Source: T1Sed10-7 sp040904745
GTDB lineage: Bacteria > Actinomycetota > Nitriliruptoria > Nitriliruptorales > Nitriliruptoraceae
Direction of reading: 5' to 3'
Length of the DNA: 22,399 bases
Assembly: GCA_040904745.1 (NCBI GenBank)
Contig: JBBDSW010000153.1
Span: 1 to 22,399, forward strand
Shown: in pieces, positions 7,856-13,940 of the stretch
Layout of the letters: each line of letters begins with the position of its first letter
How positions within the stretch are numbered: the first letter of the stretch is position 1
Made by a program: the position numbers and the translations under genes
The notes under the pieces: generated by a model
The model's database searches: none
Told to the model about the DNA's origin: nothing
The model's input: the letters and a program-made list of their open reading frames with translations, nothing else

Positions 7856-8591
7856 ACAGGTAGTTGCGGGCCCGCGTGGAGACGGTTTCGACCGGTCGCC
7901 AGGCGCCATCCGACAGGGCCGCCATCCGGTAGCCGTAGGGCGCCAACTGGTCGATGACCGTGGCGCTCGTCGCCAGGAACTTCTCCAGGTGCCGGTCCTC
8001 GATCTCGATGAGCAGGGTCGGCCGGAAGCGCTCGAGCGTGCGCGTCGCGCCCCGTAGGACGGCTGGCTCGTAGCCCTCGACGTCGATCTTGATGAAGTCG
8101 ACCCGCTGGAGGCCCGCTTCGGCCACGGCGGTATCGATCGTCGAGACGGTGGTGGAGACCCGCTCCTCGTCGGCGAACTCCTCGTTGGGCCCCGGACCGT
8201 GGGCATCGTCGGTGACGAACGCACGGCCGTGCACGGGGAACCACCGACGTTTCGGGAGGCTCAGCGTCGCCTCGCGCACCCGGTCACCGAGCGCCAGCCG
8301 GTGCACCGTCACGTTGGGGGCGCGGAGCCACCGCACGACCTCTGACAGGAACCGGTGTGGACCCGGTAGCGGTTCGAAGCTGAACACCCGGCCGTCGATG
8401 CCGATGCGGCGGGCGAACGTGAGCGTGTAGAGGCCGTACTCCGCGCCGACGTCGAAGCAGATCGCGCCGTCGGGAAGCAGGTCGTCGAGCGCCGCTGCCT
8501 CCGGCTCCACAGGGGAGGAGCCGGAGGAGAGGAGTTGGAGGGCGCGGTCGACCAGTTGCAACCGACGGCTGGGGATCGTCCGCGCGCTCAT
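7818..8591 (-). CDS. FkbM-family SAM-dependent methyltransferase
   Basis: 257 residues. Methyltransf_21 (FkbM) signatures: FDVGAEYGLYTL at ~46-57 (SAM-binding motif I, with Glu where most members have Asn), VFSFEPLPGPHRFL at ~69-82 (motif II with the acidic SAM-ribose residue), VDFIKIDVEGYEPAVLRGA, and TLLIEIEDRHL. FkbM enzymes methylate hydroxyls of sugars, polyketides or other small molecules; the acceptor here is unknown. ATG 8591 is preceded by GAGGTG at about 5 bases and marks the start of homology, although the frame stays open far upstream across the opposite gene. Convergent with the M15 gene, overlapping it by 38 bases, and divergent from the L,D-transpeptidase gene with 105 bases between. 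A role in decorating cell-wall glycans would suit the neighbours, but that is inference. Confidence 0.85.
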   Translation of the reverse strand: MSARTIPSRRLQLVDRALQLLSSGSSPVEPEAAALDDLLPDGAICFDVGAEYGLYTLTFARRIGIDGRVFSFEPLPGPHRFLSEVVRWLRAPNVTVHRLALGDRVREATLSLPKRRWFPVHGRAFVTDDAHGPGPNEEFADEERVSTTVSTIDTAVAEAGLQRVDFIKIDVEGYEPAVLRGATRTLERFRPTLLIEIEDRHLEKFLATSATVIDQLAPYGYRMAALSDGAWRPVETVSTRARNYLFTAPRTRGAGSP

Positions 8592-8696
8592 ACGGGCACC
8601 TCGCCTCGTTCGATGCAACCTCCCGGGACCGTCGGGCGTCGGACAGGCTAGAGGCCGCGGACCGACGCGGGCCCTGTACGAAGGACGAGGACGAGC

Positions 8697-9740
8697 ATGG
8701 CACCGACATCCGCCGCCTGGGCCGCGACGTGGCGCACCCGGCGCACCGCATGGGTGCGTCGGATCGGCGCGGGCCTCACCGCGCTGCTCGGGGCTGCTGC
8801 GCTGGTCGTGTTCGTGGCCACCGGCGGGGTCGACACGCTCCGGCAGTTGGCGCCGTCGGACACGCTGCGACCGGTGATCGGCCCCATCGACGGCATCGCG
8901 CAGCAGGGGAGCACCGTCAGCACTCCGGCGACGGGGACCGCTGGCGAGCCCGCCGAAGCGCCACCGCGCGTCGAGCCGCCCGAACCTGACCCTCTCCCTG
9001 AGGGCGAGGGTTCTGGCCGGTCCGAGGACGTCGCTCCTCAGCCGGGGTTCGACGACCCGGGGTCCGTCGATCCCGGCCCGGCGGAGCCAACCTCCGATGA
9101 GGTGCCCGCGGATGAACCAGACGGCGACGGGGAACGCACGGGGGCCTCGCCCACCGAGATCCAGGAGCAACTGCGGGAACTCGGGTACCTGGTGGGCCCC
9201 GCCGACGGCGTCCACGGCGCGCAGACCCGGGCGGCCGTCATGGCCTTCCAGCGCGTCAACGGCCTCCAGGTCGACGGCTGGATCGGTCCCCGGACACGCG
9301 AGGCGCTGGCCGACCCCCTTCTCCCGGAGCTGGCCGATGGTCCCGCGACCCGGATCGACGTGGACCTCGACCGACAACTGCTCCACCTCGTCGAAGGTGG
9401 GGAACGGGTCGTGACGCTGCACGTCAGCTCCGGCAGTGACCAGCCCTACGCGACCGCTTCCGGAGGCACGGCGGTGAGCAACACCCCCGTCGGGGAGTTC
9501 ACGATCGAGCGACGGATCGCCGGGACCCGCCGGGCCGCTCTGGGGACGCTCTACGACCCGCTCTACTTCCATCGTGGCTGGGCGATCCACGGGTCGAACT
9601 CCGTACCGGCCGAACCCGCCAGCCACGGGTGCATCCGGGTGACACGCGCCGATGGGCGATGGCTCTTCGAGCGGGTCCCGGATGGCACCCCGGTGCACGT
9701 CACCGGCGGGGAGCATGTCTTCACGCCGTCCGGCACCTGA
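8697..9740 (+). CDS. L,D-transpeptidase (YkuD/ErfK) with peptidoglycan-binding domain
   Basis: 347 residues. Basic N-terminus then a membrane anchor or uncleaved signal at ~22-42; a Pro/Glu/Asp-rich spacer at ~75-148 to span the wall; a PG_binding_1 domain at ~150-206 (IQEQLRELGYLVGPADGVHG, then AVMAFQRVNGLQVDGWIGPRT); and a YkuD catalytic domain at ~217-340. The active site is complete: HGS at 298-300 and SHGCIRV at 309-315 with Cys312 as nucleophile. Such enzymes form 3-3 peptidoglycan crosslinks, or attach proteins to the wall, outside the membrane. ATG 8697 has AGGACGAGG just upstream. The gene is complete, ending 24 bases before the convergent serine hydrolase stop. Together with the SLH protein and M15 peptidase it points to wall construction in this region. 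Confidence 0.92.
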   Translation: MAPTSAAWAATWRTRRTAWVRRIGAGLTALLGAAALVVFVATGGVDTLRQLAPSDTLRPVIGPIDGIAQQGSTVSTPATGTAGEPAEAPPRVEPPEPDPLPEGEGSGRSEDVAPQPGFDDPGSVDPGPAEPTSDEVPADEPDGDGERTGASPTEIQEQLRELGYLVGPADGVHGAQTRAAVMAFQRVNGLQVDGWIGPRTREALADPLLPELADGPATRIDVDLDRQLLHLVEGGERVVTLHVSSGSDQPYATASGGTAVSNTPVGEFTIERRIAGTRRAALGTLYDPLYFHRGWAIHGSNSVPAEPASHGCIRVTRADGRWLFERVPDGTPVHVTGGEHVFTPSGT

Positions 9741-9764
9741 CCGGCCGGGCGGGATGGCCGCTCG

Positions 9765-11132
9765 TCACTCCAGCGCCTCGACGACACCGGTGAGCAGCGG
9801 CTCCAGGCCCCACTGCACGCCGTCGAACGCCGGGCTGTAGCCGAGCCGGACGACCACCAACTCCTCGGACGGGATGACCACGACCTGCTGTCCTTCGTTC
9901 CCCGACGCCCAGAACGCATCCGCCGGCACGTCCGGCATCCGCAGGGAACCGTCGGGGGCGGCGTTCAGCCACCACTGGTAGCCGTAGCCGAGCGTGGTGG
10001 ACTCCTCGACCGGCTGCGTGGAGGCGTCGACCCATCCGTCCGGGAGCAGGCGCTCGCCCTGCCAGACCCCGTCATCGAGGTAGAGCTGACCGAACCGCGC
10101 CCAGTCCCTGGCCGAGGCGTACACGAACGAGGAGCACACCAGCCCTCCGGACTCGTCGGCCTCCACCACGGCGGTCGTCATCCCGAGCGGCTCGAACAGC
10201 TGGTCGCGTGCCAACTCCGGCCCGTGACCCGTCGTGTCCTGGACGACGTCGCACAACAGGTTGGTCGTGCCGGACGAGTACGACCAGTGGCTGCCCGGAG
10301 GATGCGCGAGCGGCTGCTCGGCGGCGTAGGCCCCGGTGTCCCCCGGGGTGAAGAGCATCCGTGTGGCGTCGGTATCCGGGTCGTACACCTCCTCGAACGC
10401 GAGCCCGCTGGTCATGGTCAACAGGTGCTCGATCGTGATGTCCACCCGTCCGTCGTCCTCCCAGCACGGCCACCCGACCGGGTCGTCCACCGCGAGCTGG
10501 CCGGCGCCGACCGCACGGCCGACCAGCGCGTTGGCCACGGACTTGCCCATCGACCACCCGAGCAGGGCGGTGCCGGGCCCGATGCCGTCGTCCCTGGCGT
10601 ACCGCTCGGCGACGAGTTCCCCCCGGTGCGCGACGACCACGGCCCGGGTGTTGCGCTCCCGACCCTGCGGGTCGTCCTCGGTGAACGCGCCCCCGATCGC
10701 GGCCGCGAGCACCTCCCGGTCCACGGACGGCGGCACGTCGACGGGGTCGCCGCTGCCGAGCGGCCAGGGGTCGTCCGGGCCGCCGCCTGCCACCTCGGGG
10801 ACCGCGGGCAGATCGGCATCGCTCTCCGCCAGCGTGCAGCCGGTGCCGTCCCCCAGGTAGGCGGTCGACGGCCACAGCCCCAAGAGCGAGGTCCGAACCG
10901 TCCCGGCGGAGACGTCGATCGACGTCCGCAGGAACGGCACGAGCGGGTTGTCGGGGAGGTCCTCGCCGATGTCGGCGGCGGTGCGCTCGGAGAGGAACAC
11001 CCCCGAGCACGTGAGCTTGGCCGCGTAGCCGGTGGCGATGGGTGCGATCGGCCCCAGGTAGAGCGTGACCCCCCCGACCGCCAGGCCGAGGAGCAGCACG
11101 GTGCCCATCAGGGCCATGCGTCCGCGTCTCAT
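9765..11132 (-). CDS. Membrane-anchored beta-lactamase-fold serine hydrolase (class C/EstB-like)
   Basis: 455 residues. N-terminal membrane helix (~7-27), then a Cys-containing linker, then a beta-lactamase/D-aminopeptidase fold from ~135. The SxxK motif is SMGK at 194-197 (Ser194, Lys197). YSS at 285-287 stands in the YxN/YxS position. The third motif region is ASGNEGQ (409-415), lacking the KTG of true beta-lactamases. HLLTMTSGL and FEPLGM are family landmarks. Members include esterases, D-amino acid peptidases and 6-aminohexanoate-dimer hydrolase-like enzymes; the substrate cannot be assigned. ATG 11132 overlaps the MFS stop in an ATGA, so it is co-translated with the transporter; an importer plus extracytoplasmic hydrolase pair suggests scavenging of an ester or amide compound (inference). 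Not evidence of antibiotic resistance. Confidence 0.87.
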   Translation of the reverse strand: MRRGRMALMGTVLLLGLAVGGVTLYLGPIAPIATGYAAKLTCSGVFLSERTAADIGEDLPDNPLVPFLRTSIDVSAGTVRTSLLGLWPSTAYLGDGTGCTLAESDADLPAVPEVAGGGPDDPWPLGSGDPVDVPPSVDREVLAAAIGGAFTEDDPQGRERNTRAVVVAHRGELVAERYARDDGIGPGTALLGWSMGKSVANALVGRAVGAGQLAVDDPVGWPCWEDDGRVDITIEHLLTMTSGLAFEEVYDPDTDATRMLFTPGDTGAYAAEQPLAHPPGSHWSYSSGTTNLLCDVVQDTTGHGPELARDQLFEPLGMTTAVVEADESGGLVCSSFVYASARDWARFGQLYLDDGVWQGERLLPDGWVDASTQPVEESTTLGYGYQWWLNAAPDGSLRMPDVPADAFWASGNEGQQVVVIPSEELVVVRLGYSPAFDGVQWGLEPLLTGVVEALE

Positions 11133-12439
11133 CGCCGGCCCTCCGCCAGCTCGACCTCACGACGGGCCAGCTCCTCAGGGCTCGCGGGCAGGAGCTTCTG
11201 GCCACGCCGGAGCAGGACGAACCCCAGTGCGTAGGCACCACCGGCGCCGTAGAACATCGCTCCATCGCCGAACAGGTCCATGACACCACCGATGATCGGA
11301 GAGCCGAGCATCTGGCCGACCATCGTGAACAGGTAGTACATGCCGATGTAGAAGCCGATCCGGTTGCGGCCCCCGAGGTCGGCGATCAACGGCATCGCCT
11401 GCACGTTGACCAGCGCCCACGCCAGCCCGCCGATGACGAACACCCCCATGAGCGCGGCCACGCTCCGGATCTGCGCCGCGATGACGAAGAGCACCGGGAT
11501 GGAAGCGAGGCCGAGCAGCATCGTCGGGATCTTCCCGTACCGGGTGCCGATCACCCCCGCCAGCAGGGCGGAGACGAGGAACGCTCCCACGAAGGCCGTC
11601 AGGACGAAGGCCGCCCGGCCCTCGGTCAAGCCCAGCACGTTGACGCCGTAGAGCGGGAACATGGCGTCGAGCCCGGCGAACCCGATGTAGTAGGCGAACA
11701 TCGCCGCCAGGAGGTAGAGCTCGGCGCGATGCGCGGGCTTGGCCAGCAACCGGAGGCCAGCGATGGTGTCGGCCAGCGGAGCCGGCCGCCGATCGTCCAC
11801 GTTGTCGACGTAGCGCGGATGACGCTCGGCGTGGCGGAGGACCAGTGCCCCGGTGACCAGCAGGACGCCGGCACCGATGCCGAAGGTCAGGCGCGGATCG
11901 ATGTCGTACAGCAGGCTCAGCCCCGCGAAGGTGATCAGCGATCCGATCCCGCCCATCAGGTTGATGATGCCGTTGCCGGCCGAGCGCTTCTCCGGTGGGG
12001 TGTGATCCGGCATGAGGCTGATCACCGGTCCCCGGTAGGAGTGCATGGCGATCGTGAACAGCACCTCGACGACGATCAGCGACCACAGCGCGGTCGCGGC
12101 GTAGGGGATCCCCGCGAAGGTCACGGCGGCGACCGGGACGGCCACCACGATGAACGGCAGGCGCCGGCCGAGTGGGTGGCGCATGCGGTCCGACCAGGCC
12201 CCCACGACCGGGATCAACAGCAGACCGACGAGGTTGTCGGTGCTCATCAGCAGCCCGATGAGCAGGCGCCGGTCGATGAACTCCGCGTACATCAGCGGGA
12301 CGAACGCGTTGTAGGCGCTGAACGCCAGCATCACCCCGAGGAAGCCGGAGCCGATCCACCAGATCTGTGCGTAGGAGAACGCGCCCTCGTCTCGCGCCGC
12401 CGTCGTGTCCGACCCTGCCACGCTCGCCCTCCCGAACAC
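11129..12439 (-). CDS. MFS transporter, GPH/SLC45 (sucrose-symporter)-like
   Basis: 436 residues, about 12 predicted membrane helices. After helix 2 it carries GAWSDRMRHPLGRRLPF (80-96), the signature of glycoside-pentoside-hexuronide/sucrose-type (SLC45-like) major facilitators; the early WWIGSGFLGV segment also fits that group. It probably moves a sugar, glycoside or related solute with a cation, but the substrate is not visible. GTG 12439 is chosen because the next candidates would remove helix 1. A TACGGT hexamer lies only 12 bases upstream on the coding strand, implying a very short leader. It heads a two-gene operon with the serine hydrolase (ATGA overlap) and diverges from the small membrane-protein gene. 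Confidence 0.85.
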   Translation of the reverse strand: MFGRASVAGSDTTAARDEGAFSYAQIWWIGSGFLGVMLAFSAYNAFVPLMYAEFIDRRLLIGLLMSTDNLVGLLLIPVVGAWSDRMRHPLGRRLPFIVVAVPVAAVTFAGIPYAATALWSLIVVEVLFTIAMHSYRGPVISLMPDHTPPEKRSAGNGIINLMGGIGSLITFAGLSLLYDIDPRLTFGIGAGVLLVTGALVLRHAERHPRYVDNVDDRRPAPLADTIAGLRLLAKPAHRAELYLLAAMFAYYIGFAGLDAMFPLYGVNVLGLTEGRAAFVLTAFVGAFLVSALLAGVIGTRYGKIPTMLLGLASIPVLFVIAAQIRSVAALMGVFVIGGLAWALVNVQAMPLIADLGGRNRIGFYIGMYYLFTMVGQMLGSPIIGGVMDLFGDGAMFYGAGGAYALGFVLLRRGQKLLPASPEELARREVELAEGRR

Positions 12440-12451
12440 CGATCCGCACGA

Positions 12452-12467
12452 ACCGTAACCCGTACCC
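12452..12467. promoter_or_regulatory. Putative divergent -10 elements between the MFS and small membrane-protein genes
   Basis: Minus-strand TACGGT at 12457-12452 faces the MFS gene, and plus-strand TACCCT at 12462-12467 faces the gene at 12508. Both fit TAnnnT. Their -35 regions are not recognisable. The whole intergenic space is 68 bases. Confidence 0.25.
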
Positions 12468-12507
12468 TGTCGCTCACGCGCTCACGGCCGACCGTGCTGG
12501 AGACGAG

Positions 12508-12870
12508 GTGTCCGCTCAGCCGCCGATGCCAGACGACCCGTTCCAGTCGGATCGGGGTGAGGGAGGCGAAGTGGGTCGCCTCGCCGTCTTGGCCGAACGC
12601 TACGTCCGTGGACGGGTGCGGTCGATCGCCAACGATGGCGGCCCCGGACCGGTGCTCCGGTTGGCGGCAGGACGACCGATCGTCGCCTCGGTCGTGATCG
12701 CCGCGGCGCTCATCGCGCTGTTCGCCAGCATCTTCGGCGTGCCGCCCGTCAGCCCCTTGTTCCTCGTGCTGGTGCTCTGCAGCCCCCTGCCGTTCTGGTT
12801 CCGGCTGGAGGCACGGGCGCAGGAGCGGTGGCGGCGGGACGGCACCGATGGCGAGGCCGACGCCGGGTAG
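12508..12870 (+). CDS. Small two-helix membrane protein of unknown function
   Basis: 120 residues from GTG 12508; ATG 12526 is an alternative start six codons later. GGAG at 12499-12502 supports the GTG. A hydrophilic N-terminus (with VGRLAVLAERYVRGRVRSI) leads to two hydrophobic stretches: PIVASVVIAAALIALFASIF (~63-83) and SPLFLVLVLCSPLPFWF (~88-104). A charged tail (RLEARAQERWRRDGTDGE) follows. I recognise no family. The frame is open well upstream (to 12367), but that part overlaps the divergent MFS gene. It faces the convergent oleD gene with 89 bases between. Codon use and hydrophobic profile make it a credible real gene. Confidence 0.55.
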   Translation: MSAQPPMPDDPFQSDRGEGGEVGRLAVLAERYVRGRVRSIANDGGPGPVLRLAAGRPIVASVVIAAALIALFASIFGVPPVSPLFLVLVLCSPLPFWFRLEARAQERWRRDGTDGEADAG

Positions 12871-12876
12871 CGGATC

Positions 12877-12923
12877 CGCTGGCGGCGTAGGTCTCCGCCT
12901 GCGAGAAGTGGAGGGCGCCAGCG
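12877..12923. terminator. Possible bidirectional terminator between convergent genes
   Basis: CGCTGGCG (12877-12884) and CGCCAGCG (12916-12923) are perfect 8-base inverted arms. The loop is 31 bases and contains a further CTCC/GGAG pairing. They lie between the stop codons of the small membrane-protein gene and oleD. There is no T-tract on either strand, so the function is uncertain. Confidence 0.3.
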
Positions 12924-12959
12924 CACTCGAAGTAGGGATAGGTCACCACCGGTTGCTCG

Positions 12960-13940
12960 TCACCGCGGCGCTGCGGCATCGAACCACGTTCCCAGCCGGG
13001 CGAACCCCTCGGCGAGGTCGACCGCCGGTGCCCACCGCAGCGCGCGGCGGGTCTCGCGCTGGTCGAACCAGTGCGCCGTTGCGAGCTGCTCGGCCAGGAA
13101 CGAGGTCATCGGCGGGTCGTCGTCACGCTCCAGTCGTGCCCACACCCGCTCGACCGCAGCGCCTCCTGCCCAGGCGAGCGGCAACGGCACCCGCCGCTGG
13201 GGGCGTGTGACACCGGCCGCCAGGCAGATGCGGGCCACCAGTTCGGCCACCGTGCGGGGCTGGCCGTTGGAGACGACGAAGGCGCGGCCGCGAACGGCTG
13301 CCTCGCCGGCGCGATCGAGGGCCGCGAGGAGGCTGTCGACCGCGTTGTCGAGGTAGGTGGTGTCGATCAGCGCGGCGCCGTCGTCGATCAGGGCCAGGCG
13401 GCCGGTGCGGGCGCGATCCACGATGCGCCCGACCAGTTGGGTGTCGCCCGGGCCCCACACGAGGTGAGGGCGGATCGCCACCACGTCCAGGTCGTCGCGC
13501 GGGACGAGCGCCAACCGCTCGGCGACCGCCTTGGACCGGGCGTAGTGCCCACGGGCGGTGGACGGCTCGGCCGGCCCGGCGGGTGCGCCGACCAGCGGAC
13601 TGCCGGCATGCGCGACGGCGGGGGTGGAGACGTGGACGACCCGCCCGACGCCCTCGGCACGGGCTGCCTCCAGGACGGTGGCCGTACCCGTGACGTTGAC
13701 GTCCTCGAACGTCGCGGCGCTGCCGACGATGCCGACGCGGGCGGCGAGATGGACGATCGCGTCCTGCCCGGCCGTGGCCGCGGCGACGGCCCGGCGATCG
13801 GCGATGTCGGCGAGCACCTCGCGCAGACCCAGACCGGAGGGTCTGCGCTGCAGGAGCGTGATCTCGTCGCCCCGGGCCGCCAGCGCACGCGCGGTCGCGC
13901 CGCCGAGGAGGCTCGACCCACCGGTGACCAGGACCTTCAC
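12960..13940 (-). CDS. oleD: OleD: NAD(P)H-dependent 2-alkyl-3-ketoalkanoic acid reductase
   Basis: 326 residues, extended SDR. It reduces the beta-keto acid made by OleA to a 2-alkyl-3-hydroxyalkanoic acid, the second step of long-chain olefin synthesis. Visible: nucleotide loop at 6-14 (TGGSSLLGG), VHLAARVG, VNVTGTATVLEAAR, VHVSTPAVAH, YARSK with the catalytic Tyr and Lys, WGPGDTQL, DTTYLDNAVDSLLAA and FVVSNGQPRTVAELV; the later blocks closely follow known OleD proteins. The loop has Ser where the family usually has Gly (TGGxG). Start is GTG 13940 in a GTGA overlap with the oleBC stop, so translation is coupled. A generic NAD-dependent epimerase label is the alternative, but position next to OleC and OleA makes OleD clear. 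Confidence 0.9.
   Translation of the reverse strand: MKVLVTGGSSLLGGATARALAARGDEITLLQRRPSGLGLREVLADIADRRAVAAATAGQDAIVHLAARVGIVGSAATFEDVNVTGTATVLEAARAEGVGRVVHVSTPAVAHAGSPLVGAPAGPAEPSTARGHYARSKAVAERLALVPRDDLDVVAIRPHLVWGPGDTQLVGRIVDRARTGRLALIDDGAALIDTTYLDNAVDSLLAALDRAGEAAVRGRAFVVSNGQPRTVAELVARICLAAGVTRPQRRVPLPLAWAGGAAVERVWARLERDDDPPMTSFLAEQLATAHWFDQRETRRALRWAPAVDLAEGFARLGTWFDAAAPR

Noticed and set aside
8771..9140. Proline/acid-rich stretch of the L,D-transpeptidase as a foreign insertion
   Set aside because: Such wall-spanning linkers are normal in this family, and the frame and composition match the rest of the gene.
8592..9716. N-terminal extension of the FkbM methyltransferase (632-residue frame)
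   Set aside because: It lies antisense to the well-supported L,D-transpeptidase, has no homology, and a good start with ribosome site exists at 8591.
9765..11132. Beta-lactamase resistance gene
   Set aside because: It has SxxK and YSS but lacks the KTG motif and is fused to a membrane anchor; it fits the broad serine hydrolase family better.
12749..12979. Small minus-strand frame (contains VVTYPYFECAGALHF) between oleD and the small membrane gene
   Set aside because: No ribosome site, overlaps both neighbours, and no family is recognised; the less GC-biased stretch is just intergenic.
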